64,000 nt of DNA from Phaseolus vulgaris (taxonomy: Eukaryota; Streptophyta; Magnoliopsida; Fabales; Fabaceae): positions 1 to 64,000 of the forward strand of contig NW_027174128.1 in the NCBI RefSeq assembly GCF_000499845.2. Reading direction: 5' to 3'. Positions 1-9,223 of the stretch are shown in pieces. The position numbers and the translations under genes were made by a program. Under the pieces are notes generated by a model. The model was not told where the DNA came from, did no database searches, and was given only the letters and a program-made list of their open reading frames with translations. Each line of letters begins with the position of its first letter. Within the stretch, counting starts at the first letter, position 1.

Positions 1-78
1 CAGCAAGCAAAGCAAAGGCTTCAACATCCTTCAAAGGATTTGGATTCTTCAAAACATTGAACACCACTTGGTTCAACA
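1..78 (+). repeat. 3' end of an LTR (same family as the solo LTR at 23661)
   Basis: The first 78 bases match the last part of the solo LTR at 23661-24769 with few differences and end in the same terminal GGTTCAACA. The next base starts Tat pol sequence, so this LTR lies inside a Tat element. The window edge cuts off the rest, so solo LTR and full element cannot be told apart. Confidence 0.8.
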
Positions 79-259
79 AAACTCCCCATCCAGAAAGTAC
101 ATCAAAAGCCAGATGTAGCAGGGAGGATGGTTCGCTGGGCAGTAGACCTGTCGGAGTTTGATATCCAGTATGAACCCAGGGGATCCATCAAAGGGAAAGT
201 CTACGCTGACTTCGTGGCAAAACTTTCACCAGGAGGAGACCCTCAAGAGGTGGAGTTAG
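79..259 (+). pseudogene. Tat pol fragment, end of the RNase H domain
   Basis: Reading forward, the translation matches the C-terminal part of the Ty3 RNase H domain of the Tat polyproteins in this window: a KPDVAGRMVRWAVDLSEFD-type stretch followed by YEPRGSIKGKVYADFV. The LTR fragment bounds it on the left and the gag-only element starting at 260 bounds it on the right. It is probably the remaining pol of element B, whose 3' part reappears at 4789 in the same orientation; the sequence between is lost. No start or stop codon survives. Confidence 0.8.
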
Positions 260-1244
260 TGATGTGATTCCACTAGCCACATAGAGAAAGGTTCTTGACC
301 TTCTTAGGAATCACCTTGAGTTGGACATTATAGAGGCACTTTTCTTAGAGTTGGATCATTTGTTCTAAGACAAGAACTCACCAAAAACTAGTACCAAATC
401 CCAAACTCATTTGGATGAACCAATTTTAGTCAAATTGAACCAAAAAAAAAGAGAAACTAAAAGGAACCGAACAGAATTGAAATTAAAAGGCGAGAACAAA
501 ACATAGGTGCTGGAAAAACAGAAAAACTGAACCAAAAAAAACTCAAGAACACAAGACAACATGAACAATTGAAAGAGAAGAAAGGAAGGAGAAGAGAGTG
601 TCATGAAGATGGAAGGATGTGGATGATCTCGCCACTAGAAGTGTGGAATGCTCCTAGATAAGAGTGATGCCGCCACTTGAGGACTCCATTGATCCATCAA
701 GATAAGACTAGAGAAGAAGGCTCCAAAAGCTCTCCAAAGTTCACTCAAAATTTGAGTAGAGTTTTCTTAGATTAATTCCAATCTCAATTTTACAAAGGAA
801 GCACCTCTATTTATAGCCTAAGGTGCTGAAAAATAGGTGGGAAATTTCAAATAAACTCATTTGAAATTCCCACCAAAAACAAGTCACATGGGAGGTGTGA
901 CCTTTTTCTACTATAACACCTCCCAAAAACTACACCTACACCACTCTCCTAAGTCACATGGACAATGTGACTTTATTTTACATTTTCACACACCTTTATT
1001 TAATAACCACACCTCCTAAAACTATACAAGAGTATTTCAAAGCTTGGCCTTGTCCCTCATGGGATGGACTTGGGCTCTTTGGGCTTTGGCCTTCTTGGGC
1101 TTGGGCTTGGGCTTTGGGCTTGGGCCTCATCTTTATTTTATGTCTTCTTTTAATTTTGAGAAGACTAGAAGGAAAAACTTCAAATGTGAGGGTGGATGTC
1201 CTCTTCCTCCATTAATAAAAGCCTCCTTTATTTGATTCTCATCA
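260..1244 (-). repeat. 3' LTR of element 1
   Basis: This LTR of about 985 bp reads TGATGTG...TCATCA on the plus strand. The start is set by analogy with element E, whose LTR boundary is fixed by a target duplication. It lies left of the gag ORF, so it is the 3' LTR of a minus-strand element. It carries a low-complexity run of GGGCTT repeats near 1070-1125, also present in the partner LTR. Confidence 0.82.
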
Positions 1245-1262
1245 TACTCCTCGAGTTGGAGA
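1245..1262 (-). other. Polypurine tract of element 1
   Basis: On the minus strand a purine-rich stretch ending in GAGGAGTA directly precedes the LTR start TGATGAG, the usual place where second-strand synthesis is primed. Element D has the equivalent GGGGAGTA at 27938-27945. Confidence 0.6.
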
Positions 1263-1451
1263 GAATTCGTCCACGAATTCTGAATCCCTGCATATAACAA
1301 AGTCAGTTTAGTTTTACAATTAAAAGTGGAAGAAAAATGTAAACATGATTAGCATTTGTAAATAATGGGATTTCAGAAAAGGAGGTTCTATAAATCGACC
1401 AAGTTGGAAAAATTTGTTTGGGAGTGATGTGATGTTTTGGAAAAAGACCTC

Positions 1452-2552
1452 TTAAATGGTGACAACCATTAGGAGGTATGAACAAATCATCCCTAACATT
1501 TTTAACCAAGATGGTGGTGAAATAGGAACCTTGGGTAATGAAAAAGATAAGGAAGGAAAACACCTTGGAGGTGAAAGGATAAAACCCATGTCAACTTGGC
1601 CTTCTTTGTCTTTTTCTTGTTTACTTGTGGTAGGTGGGTGAGTTAGGTCTTGTTTTACCTTGTTGATCTTTAAGATTTGCTTTTGTGGACAATGAAGAGC
1701 TATGTGCCCAAAACCTAAACATTTAAAACATTTGATATTTGAAGTTTTGGTAGGTGACTTAGGAGTAGAAAGATTTGTAGTAGAAACTTTGTTTGGAAAC
1801 ATGGTTTGTTTGGAAAAATTGGATGGAGAAATTTTGTTTGCATCCTTCCTAGAAGAGTTGTAGAAATCATCATCATGAGTATTTTTGAAAGTTTTGTTCA
1901 AAAGATATGATTCTACCTTGATGGCTTTGCGAAACACGCTCTTTAAAGAAGAATATTCTTTTAATTCTACAAAATCTCTAATATCTCTTTTCAAACCACG
2001 TACAAACCATTTAATCTTTGACTCTTCATTAGCATGCATATTCATTTTAGTCAAAGTTGTTTCAAAATCTTTAAAGTATTCATCTACCATCCTATGTCCT
2101 TGAGGAAGCCTTTGGAACTTCAACAAGTGTTCCTTCCTAGAAGGAGGAACAAACCTCGCGCGCATACACTCTTTCAAAGCATTCCAAGAAACCACGGGAG
2201 GTTTCTTGCGATATATAATGTCCATTACAATTTTATGCCACCATTCTTTGGCATAGCCCAAAAAGGATAAAGAAACTAATCTAAGTTTTTGGTCATCTTG
2301 GACCTTATACACATGAAAATAATGGTCAACCTTAGTCTCCCATTCTAAATACACATTAGGATCACTATCACCATTAAAACTAGGGACTTTTTTACAAGCA
2401 ATGTTGAACACTTGGTGATATATTTGGTCACGGTTATAGTTCTCTTCATGAGAATGATGCTGATGCCTCCTTCTATGTTCTTCTTCACCAAGGACTGAAG
2501 CTTTGGAAGGAGAATGCTGTTTGTAAGATACACCACTTGAATATCCATCCAT
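1452..2552 (-). CDS. gag: Retrotransposon gag protein with CCHC zinc knuckle
   Basis: Structural capsid protein of a Ty3/gypsy element, about 366 residues from the chosen Met; the frame is open seven codons further upstream. A charged, His-rich N-terminus is followed by the retrotransposon gag domain at about residues 45-210, with recognisable VPSFNGDSDPNVYLEWE, AKEWWHK and MRARFVPPS segments, then a Ser/Lys-rich linker and one zinc knuckle, CFKCLGFGHIALHC (CX2CX4HX4C), near residue 280. The last 70 or so residues are not gag: they come from the spacer that normally lies downstream of pol, so a deletion has fused the two in frame. The intact frame suggests either a young copy or continued use of gag in a gag-only lineage. 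Confidence 0.85.
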   Translation of the reverse strand: MDGYSSGVSYKQHSPSKASVLGEEEHRRRHQHHSHEENYNRDQIYHQVFNIACKKVPSFNGDSDPNVYLEWETKVDHYFHVYKVQDDQKLRLVSLSFLGYAKEWWHKIVMDIIYRKKPPVVSWNALKECMRARFVPPSRKEHLLKFQRLPQGHRMVDEYFKDFETTLTKMNMHANEESKIKWFVRGLKRDIRDFVELKEYSSLKSVFRKAIKVESYLLNKTFKNTHDDDFYNSSRKDANKISPSNFSKQTMFPNKVSTTNLSTPKSPTKTSNIKCFKCLGFGHIALHCPQKQILKINKVKQDLTHPPTTSKQEKDKEGQVDMGFILSPPRCFPSLSFSLPKVPISPPSWLKMLGMICSYLLMVVTI

Positions 2553-2573
2553 TTTGCAAGTAAAAAACAGCAA

Positions 2574-3878
2574 ACAAGTTAAGAAACAAAATTAGCAAAA
2601 ACAGTGAGCTTGGCAATGAAATTGCCGAAGTGAATGGAGGCAGAAAAAAGAGGTCACTCTCAAAGAAATAATGTCCTTGCACCAATCTGATCTTGAGGTC
2701 TTGGAATCCTCAAATGAAAGATGTCAAAGCAAGCACACCAATCTCAAGAGCAACCACCACAAAACCAATGAAACAATAAAGACAAACAAGAAAAGGTATA
2801 AGCAAGGAAAGGTAATTGCAAAAGGAATACTATATGTAAGACAAACTCAAAGAGTAAGAATGAAAGACAATCAAGAAAATAAAGAACTCAATGAGAAAAG
2901 TAAGCACACAAAAGAATACTTAAGGAAAAGCACTAGAGTAGATGAATACAACAACAAAATTGCTACTGGAATTTTTATTTTTATTTTTTAAATGCAAACT
3001 GTGCTTGATATTCACCGATTTAACTGGAATGATGTAGAGCGAACTGGATTATGAAATTTAAACCACAGAAACTTCAAGATGTTAACTCAATAATGGCACT
3101 GGAATCAATTAAAAACAGTAAGCCAATTGAGAGAAATAAATTTTTCAAAATCGCTGCCAGATTACCGTATTTTTTTCGGCAGAATTGTACACTTTTTTAT
3201 TTTATTTATCATTTTTTGTGTACTTCGTATTTTTGAATGATTCTTTTTTCTATTCTTTTCTAACACTTTGAATATCTCAAATCCAGAATTTCAGAATTTT
3301 CCAGTAAGTAAATCAATTGCAATAAGGAAAAAACAGTAAGCACTTTTTTCAGAAACAGAGGAATCCTAATAGGAATAAAAAACAGGATTATGAACTAGCA
3401 AAGACATAATAGAAAATGATGTATTGGAACTTGTATAGGTCTAGAATACAAGTATGAACTCAATTCTAAAAAGAAAATGCACAAAGGATCAATATCAATT
3501 CAGAAAATTATAGACACTAAAGCAAGAAACAATCAAAACAAGAAAAGTACTACTAGAAGTAATGACAATTATGGAATAACATGACTAAGACAAAACTTGA
3601 CATGATTACAAAATTAAAAGACACATCACAAATTTTAACAACAAGTGAAAGGAAGCTTAAGGTAAACTCTAGGAAGGATAATGCCATTCCAAAAGAGCAA
3701 CCATACTCATAAGAATTATGAGTGCCATAAACCTTTTCACAAGCACTTGGTGTAAAAGAAAAACAGCAAGAATACTCAAGTAAAATTCTAAAACAGAAAC
3801 TTAAATTGCAAGAAATTAAAAGAGCTCTTGAAATAAAGTGCACACAACTCAACAATTAAACAAGAATGAACCTAAGAC
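2574..3878 (-). other. Untranslated leader of element 1
   Basis: Between the gag start and the primer site lies about 1.3 kb of AT-rich leader without a coherent ORF. Its primer-proximal half (about 3240-3878) is closely similar to the leader of element E at 30120-30626. I see no other feature in it. Confidence 0.6.
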
Positions 3879-3891
3879 TCATGATACCACA
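3879..3891 (-). other. Primer binding site (tRNA-iMet type), element 1
   Basis: Directly inside the right LTR the minus strand reads TGGTATCATGAG, matching the TGGTATCA primer-site type complementary to the 3' end of plant initiator tRNA-Met. This fixes the element's orientation. Confidence 0.75.
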
Positions 3892-4788
3892 TGATGTGAG
3901 TCCACTAGCCACATAGAGAAAGGTTCTTGACCTTCTTAGGAATCACCTTGAGTTGGACATTATAGAGGCACTTTTCTTAGAGTTGGATCATTTGTTCTAA
4001 GACAAAAACTCACCAAAACCTAGTACCAAATCCCAAACTCATTTGGATGAACCAATTTTAGTCAAATTGAACCAAAAAAGAAGAGAAACTAAAAGGAACC
4101 GAACAGAATTGAAATTAAAAGGCGAGAACAGAACATAGGTGCTGGAAAAACAGAAAAACTGAACCAAAAAAACTCAAGAACACAAGACAACATGAACAAT
4201 TGAAAGAGAAGAAAGGAAGGAGAAGAGAGTGCTCATGAAGATGGAAGGATGTTGGATGATCTCGCCACTAGAAGTGTGGAATGCTCCTAGATAAGAGTGA
4301 TGCCGCCACTTGAGGACTCCATTGATCCATCAAGATAAGACTAGAGAAGAAGGCTCCAAAAGCTCTCCAAAGTTCACTCAAAATTTGAGTAGAGTTTTCT
4401 TAGATTAATTCCAATCTCAATTTTACAAAGGAAGCACCTCTATTTATAGCCTAAGGTGCTGAAAAATAGGTGGGAAATTTCAAATAAACTCATTTGAAAT
4501 TCCCACAAAAAACAAGTCACATGGGAGGTGTGACCTTTTTCCACTATGACACCTCCCAAAAACTACACCTACACCACTCTCCTAAGTCACATGGACAATG
4601 TGACTTTATTTTACATTTTCACACACCTTTATTTAATAACCACACCTCCTAAAACTATACAAGAGTATTTCAAAGCTTGGCCTTGCCCCTCATGGGATGG
4701 ACTTGGGCTCTTTGGGCTTTGGTCTTCTTGGGCTTGGGCTTGGGCTTTGGGCTTGGGCCTCATCTTTATTTTATGTCTTCTTTTAATT
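3892..4788 (-). repeat. 5' LTR of element 1, truncated
   Basis: This repeat matches 260-1155 almost base for base. The match stops abruptly after TTTTAATT at 4788, where Tat element B begins. The missing 90 bases are the U3 start of the LTR. Confidence 0.85.
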
Positions 4789-5207
4789 GGTTGAGGAGGA
4801 GAGGTGGCGCTCGGAGGGTTCTCCCTCAAAGACTCAGCCCCATGGGAGGAAGAGGTAGCAGAAGTGACTGTCTGAGGGGCACGTTGAGTTCTTTGTCGCT
4901 TGAAGACTTGCCCCTCAGCGGAGTCTTCATCATCAGAAACTACCTCCATTACCCTCTTTCCCTTGTCAAGGGGAGTTGAGGAAGCACTAGCCTCGGCCAG
5001 CGCGAGCGGCATCGCCGCAATAAGCGGTGGCGAGCTTGGAGGGGGATTGGGAGAAGGTTGGACTGATGGAGTAGATGGTGTTGTGGCAGATTGAGGTTGG
5101 GGGTTGGGAGAAGATGGGGGGCCAGCGGAAGTTGAGAGAGGGGACGCCGAAGCCCCGTCTTTGGATTTCAGCGCTTGAGCCAGCCGCAACCTTCGCTTCC
5201 TATCCAT
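4789..5207 (-). pseudogene. Antisense ORF2 fragment of Tat element B
   Basis: Reading from an ATG at 5207, the product begins MDRKRRLRLAQALKSK and continues as a Ser/Pro-rich, acidic region with LDKGKRVMEVVSDDEDSAE and NPPSATSPP. The antisense ORF2 of element F has the equivalent NKGKRV, DSNSED and DDPPSATSPP, so it is the disordered N-terminal half of that protein. The coiled-coil half is gone: at 4789 the frame runs into the LTR of element 1 and stops only at 4629, making a chance fusion. Confidence 0.65.
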
Positions 5208-5369
5208 CTTAGAATTTGCATCAAGAAGGCAAACATAGTAAAAGTTAGGCACAAGCTACACAGAGATAGTAGATAAATCACGCATCAAGCGAAAATCCAG
5301 CAGAAGCAGAGAATAGAAGGTCACAAGGGGAAGCTCTCGTACTTATATATGTTGCTAGAGCCTCAGCAT

Positions 5370-6122
5370 TGTACTCTAGTCTTATCAGGGAAGCGATGTC
5401 GAAGACCCCGCGCTAGTCAGGATCTGACAAGCCTCTCGATCATTCGAGGGCAATTCGTCCAGCGATTTGGGCTTCACAGTTTTCACCTCCTTCACCTAGT
5501 ACAGGGGAAAGCCGTCAAGGGCGGAGGGGACGAGGTCGGAGCAGCAAACCTTGAAGAACTTGCCTTTCCCACCCTTGAAGGATTGCTGGAATAGGGTTAG
5601 GAGGACCCTCCCAGGGATGTTGCTGAGACTCACCCAGAGACTCTTCCCTTGTTTCTTCACTTCGAAGAAGTGAAGGAAGATATCAACAGAAGGTGTGCAC
5701 CCAAAGTATCCGCACAGTATGTCGAAGGCCTTGACAAAGGCCCAGCCGTTGGGGTGCAGCAGGGCTGGGGCAATGTTGATCTCTGTTAGCAATTCCCTCT
5801 CGAACTTGGAGAAGGGCAAGCGCACGCCTATACGCTTGAAGACCACCTGATAGAAATAGAAGAAGGGGACCCCGTTGTTGTCCCGCTCATCCCCGCACAC
5901 GGGCTACCCTAAGGTGCAAGGTAGAACTGCGATGTCGTCATCATGCCTTTTTGCAAAGGCACGATGATCGTAGGTGCTTGGCTCTCCTACATGATCCCTC
6001 CAAGATTTTGTAGAGAACAAGCTCAAGTGCTCGTCGAGCAGTTCGTCTGGAGCCCATGGGTAAAGGGCCCTATGGTTGACTCTCGGGGGTGGAGGGTTGG
6101 CCGTCATTTTGGTACGTGCCAT
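5370..6122 (-). pseudogene. Antisense ORF1 of Tat element B (gypsy-type 'Transposase_28'-like domain), broken
   Basis: The start MARTKMTANPPPPRVN at 6122 and the body YPWAPDELLDEHLSL, RLPFSKFERELLTEINIA and HPNGWAFVKAFDILCGYFG match the intact antisense ORF1s at 17795, 44985 and 48481. I associate the family with the Pfam 'putative gypsy type transposon' domain from memory. Two in-frame stops interrupt it, at about 5904-5906 and 5496-5498, where the other copies have Glu and Trp. A frame change follows near 5420. The molecular role is unknown. The other copies run about 260-315 residues. Confidence 0.75.
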
Positions 6123-6133
6123 TAACGAAGAAA

Positions 6134-6350
6134 CTGAAGAATGAAGAAGAGAAAAAGGTTCAGCAAGTAAGGTTAGGTAGAAAAGGGGAGAGAAACCCTA
6201 AGAAAGCCCCTACCCACGCGAGAAGTTCAGGGAGGTAGGAACAGGGAAATGGAGAAGGGGATACGAGAGATGCAGAAACATAAACAGACCTAGGCAGATA
6301 CGAGATTAATGCAGTAATAGGCAAGAATAAGCAGAGAAGAAAAATCATAC
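6134..6350 (-). other. Candidate leader intron of the antisense unit, element B
   Basis: On the minus strand AAAG|GTATGATTTTTC at the upstream end and ATTCTTCAG at the downstream end bound a 217-bp interval that ends 12 bases before the antisense ORF1 ATG. Elements A (18751-18982) and F (49290-49510) have a similarly sized interval with comparable signals at the same place. This is a prediction from motifs only. Confidence 0.55.
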
Positions 6351-6722
6351 CTTTGAGTGTTTTAGTTGGTAAAAGGCGAGAATGCGTAGAGAGAAAACAG
6401 AAATCGCAGAGGAGACTTTGAGAAGATTAATAGTGCAAGAGAATACGAAGGGTGATGGAACAGTGCCTTGAGCGCGCAAATTCGAAGGGTTATAACGTTA
6501 ACTTGGAAGCGCAAACGACGCTCATCCTCAGCCATTGGATCGCGCCACGTGTCGAAGGATTAAAGCGCAACTTAAGCTGTCACATCTTCAGCGCAAAAAA
6601 CGTCGCGTCAGACTCTCAGAGAGTGTCAAGTCAACTGCTCAAAAGGGATGTCACGTTAGCAAGAGTGCCACGTGGATGATGGGGCGAGGCCTTAGTCTTT
6701 TTGCTGAAACAAGTGTCAGCTC

Positions 6723-6739
6723 AAGTCTGGGGGGGCTTG
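6723..6739 (+). other. Polypurine tract of Tat element B
   Basis: The tract AAGTCTGGGGGGGCTTG sits directly before the LTR start TGTACCG. Near-identical tracts precede the 3' LTRs at 19340, 50000 and 57429. Confidence 0.8.
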
Positions 6740-7850
6740 TGTACCGTCCCGTCCCCGGGCGTTGACCAAAGTCAAAGTCAACGTATGGTGGGACCCTTCG
6801 AGGGGTCCAAGGAAGAAAGTCACAGATTGACCACTTGAGGCATCGCCAATTTAAGGCATCGCCAATGGGAGGCGTCGCCTCGCTAAGGCGTCGCCTAAGA
6901 AAGGCATCGCCAGGTTGAGGCATCGCCAAGATAAGGCATTGCCGAGCTAAGACATCACAAGGAGGCTTCGGGCCTCGACGGTTCAGAGCAGTAACAAAGA
7001 GAAGAGAAAGGCGGCTTCAAGGCCATAGTTCTAGTACCAGTAGGGAGTAACCTGACTCGTGAAGTACCCACGCCACCTCAGGGGGATCCCCGGGATGGAT
7101 ACGACCCATGAAAGGGTCATGCCCAGGGGTGAACCAGGTACGTGGTGCGAGAGGAAGGTAGATACACTCCCAGGGTGAATGACTAGGGGTGGGGGGCATG
7201 AGTTGGCACCCAGAAAGTCACCCCACGCCCCAGATGCACTTCGAGGAAAGAGGACTCCCACCATGGAATAACCCTAAGTTGGGTTACGGCGCTGTGAGGC
7301 CCTCCGCATAGAATAACGATCAAGTTAGAAGAACACGTGGCAATAAACACGTGTTCATCAATGTTTTAGTGAAAGTTTGCTAAGGTATGTGCTAATTTAG
7401 TTTACGTATCAAATGTTTTAAGGCACATTTTTATACGCTTTCAATGCGTTTTAACGCGCTTTAACTACAGAAGGTGTATAAAAAGGGGCCTTGGGATATT
7501 TGAAGGGGATCCGAGTTTTCACCTAATGCTCACAGTTTCACACAGAACACAAACCCTGGTTGTTTTCACTACGCACCCACTGTGTGTACAAGACGATTAG
7601 GGCAACACAGTTTTAGTCACTCAGTTATTTATGACCACCTTCAGAGCATTCGTTTACGGTGTTCCGATACGGAGGTGCATCACCTTTGATGTTTCTCGCT
7701 AGCTGACTTGATCGTCGGAGTGCAAACGACCACAAGGGCACCCCTTTGTTCACTTCTTTTCAGGTACTCACAGACAGAGCAGAACGATGGTGCCCTAGCT
7801 CGTGAGGACAAGCCAGGCACAAGGACGGCCCTGGTCAACCGGCGGGAACA
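6740..7850 (+). repeat. 3' LTR of Tat element B
   Basis: The LTR runs from TGTACCGTCCC to GGCGGGAACA, 1111 bp. It begins with repeated TTGAC/GTCAA motifs (6760-6783), then a run of GGCATCGCC/GGCGTCGCC motifs (6838-6930). A TATA box lies at 7477 and a conserved block, GACTTGATCGTCGGAGTGC, near 7710 in the likely U5. It belongs to the same subfamily as the LTRs at 25850, 52660 and 63027. Confidence 0.88.
7477..7485 (+). promoter_or_regulatory. TATA box of the Tat B-type LTR
   Basis: TATAAAAAG followed by GGGCC is conserved at the same LTR position at 53571, 58475 and 63767. Transcription would be expected to start some 30 bases downstream; the start site itself is not visible. Confidence 0.65.
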
Positions 7851-8133
7851 AAAACAGTAAAATATCACTTCAAAACGCTTCAAGGTGTCGCGCCCCACCT
7901 ACCACTGGGAAATGGTCATGTCAGCGGCCAAGGGTACTCAGGAGACTCTTCGCTTAGCCAAGCTCAGCTCGAGCCTGGGGGCTAGTGTACTGACCAGTGC
8001 TCGGCTCTCGGTACTATTTTCGTGTGCTCGGTTCTTTGAGGTATGAGAGGTTAGCTTGGTCGATGGGCTTAGATGGACCCGCGCAGATGGTCCCTTTCAG
8101 GGAAGGCCCAATGGCGCATGTTAGGGTCGTTTC
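7851..8133 (+). mobile_element. Tat element C: 3' end, purine tract and first 148 bp of its LTR
   Basis: After the end of LTR B comes 3'-UTR-like sequence, then a purine tract (7971-7985, GAGCCTGGGGGCTAG) followed at 7986 by TGTACTGACC, an LTR start of a third Tat subfamily. The LTR is cut at 8133 by element A and resumes at 20118. Element B therefore apparently landed just upstream of C's 3' LTR. Confidence 0.6.
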
Positions 8134-8857
8134 TGTACCGCCCTGGTGGTCGGGTGTGATGACGTGGCATCCTGCTACAGTGTAGGCGTGTTGACAAGGC
8201 GCCAGGTTGGCAGATGGGAAGGAAGTCGTGAGGCACATGTGGTCGCCAGTTGTTAAGTTGGCGTGTTCCGATTTCCAGTTTACCAGGATAGGCGATCGCC
8301 AGGTTGAAGATGAAGTCGCCAGATGTAGACTCAGGCGACCAAGCAGTCGGAGATCGCCAGAACAAGCACATCGCCAAAGATGAAAGAGAAGCAGATTATG
8401 AAGGTGGCCGGCGAGACCACAGGGAAGGTGTATGAAGGCCCTAACTCGCCAGTTTCAGTAGAGATTGCACTCCTAAGTTTGCTATGCACTGGGCAGTACC
8501 ATGCATACGTAACTTAGCCAATATGAGAGTAGAAGCAGCGCCAAGTCAGGGAACCTCCAGATGATGGCACGTGTATGGTTGGATGCGGGCCACGTGTCCA
8601 AGTCTGCAACTGCCAAAACGTTCAGTTCATACACTTTACGCTTGCGAGTGAGAGAGGATTTGCACGGTTCTCGTTCTTAGTTTTTGGTGATACCGTCATT
8701 GACTTGAGCGTCGGAGTGCGATCGGCCGCAGCGGCGCCGTATCGTTTCTTTGCAGGTTCTTGAGATAGATCCCGAGGAGGAACGGAGGTGATAAGCGGTG
8801 CGCACGTCGATCCTTTGACGAGGCATTCTCCAGCGCTCCGGTCAACAGGCAGGATCA
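8134..8857 (+). repeat. 5' LTR of element A, promoter-deleted
   Basis: The LTR runs from TGTACCGCCC to GGATCA, 724 bp. Compared with the 3' LTR it lacks 54 bp near 8615. The missing stretch in the partner (about 19821-19874) holds the only good TATA-like sequence, GTATATAAG. A G-box-like CCACGTGTCC at 8590-8599 remains. The conserved block GACTTGAGCGTCGGAGTGC lies near 8701. Confidence 0.93.
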
Positions 8858-8877
8858 TCAGGCGCCCACCGTGGGGC
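8858..8877 (+). other. Primer binding site of element A
   Basis: Three bases after the LTR end comes GGCGCCCACCGTGGGG, the TGGCGCC-type primer site also seen after the LTR of J (53891) and, reversed, next to that of G (37947-37964). The priming tRNA cannot be named from the sequence alone. Confidence 0.7.
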
Positions 8878-9223
8878 CGTGTAAAACTTGCTCCCATCCA
8901 CAGCGTGAGTTCGTGGAAGTTTTCGAGGTTTCCTGCGCGGTTGTGTGCTGGTGCAACCGTCGTTCGCAGTTTCTTTGAGTTTCGTTCGGTGAAGTTCGCG
9001 TTTTGAACCGTTCGTTTGGCTTTTCGATCGGTGGATTCGAGTTCTTTCGTTTGTTTGGTTGATTCGCAGGGAAACGGTGGTTTTTGGTGAAGCTGTGGTT
9101 TTCTGCGAAGGTTTGCGGTGTTCTTGAGGTTCTTGCGCAGTTTCTTGAGTTTTCTCCGGTTGATCGCTGGTTCGATCGTGGTTGAAGTGTTATTTGCTGT
9201 ATTTCTGTGGTTCGCTGAAGTTA

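Larger units (their letters stand above)
260..4788 (-). mobile_element. Non-autonomous gag-only Ty3/gypsy element (element 1)
   Basis: Two closely similar direct repeats (260-1244 and 3892-4788) flank a minus-strand interior with a tRNA-iMet-type primer site, a gag ORF and a purine tract. There is no protease, reverse transcriptase or integrase, so the copy can only have moved with enzymes from a relative. Its leader resembles that of element E, and its region between gag and the purine tract resembles that of element D, which places all three in related families. The right LTR lacks its last 90 or so bases where it meets Tat element B, and no target duplication can be read. A deletion after insertion probably removed that LTR end together with part of B. 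Confidence 0.85.
4789..7850 (+). mobile_element. Tat-lineage element B, 3' part only
   Basis: What survives is the region downstream of pol: a piece of antisense ORF2, a broken antisense ORF1, the 3' leader of the antisense unit, a purine tract and a complete 3' LTR. Gag, pol and the 5' LTR are absent; the short pol scrap at 79-259 may belong to it. Its sequence order matches elements A and F, and its LTR type matches those at 25850, 50000 and 63027. Confidence 0.8.

Noticed and set aside
4629..4788. C-terminal 53 codons of the minus-strand frame starting at 5252
   Set aside because: This part is LTR sequence of element 1 read through after a junction; the protein family ends at 4789.
6651..6929. 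Minus-strand frames across Tat LTRs (also near 34013, 49952, 52839, 57758, 62998)
   Set aside because: They recur wherever the LTR occurs, follow the GGCGTCGCC and TTGAC repeats, and have no protein-like conservation.
8858..8900. Naming the tRNA that primes the Tat elements
   Set aside because: The GGCGCCCACCGTGGGG site is clear, but matching it to a tRNA needs a tRNA database that I cannot search.
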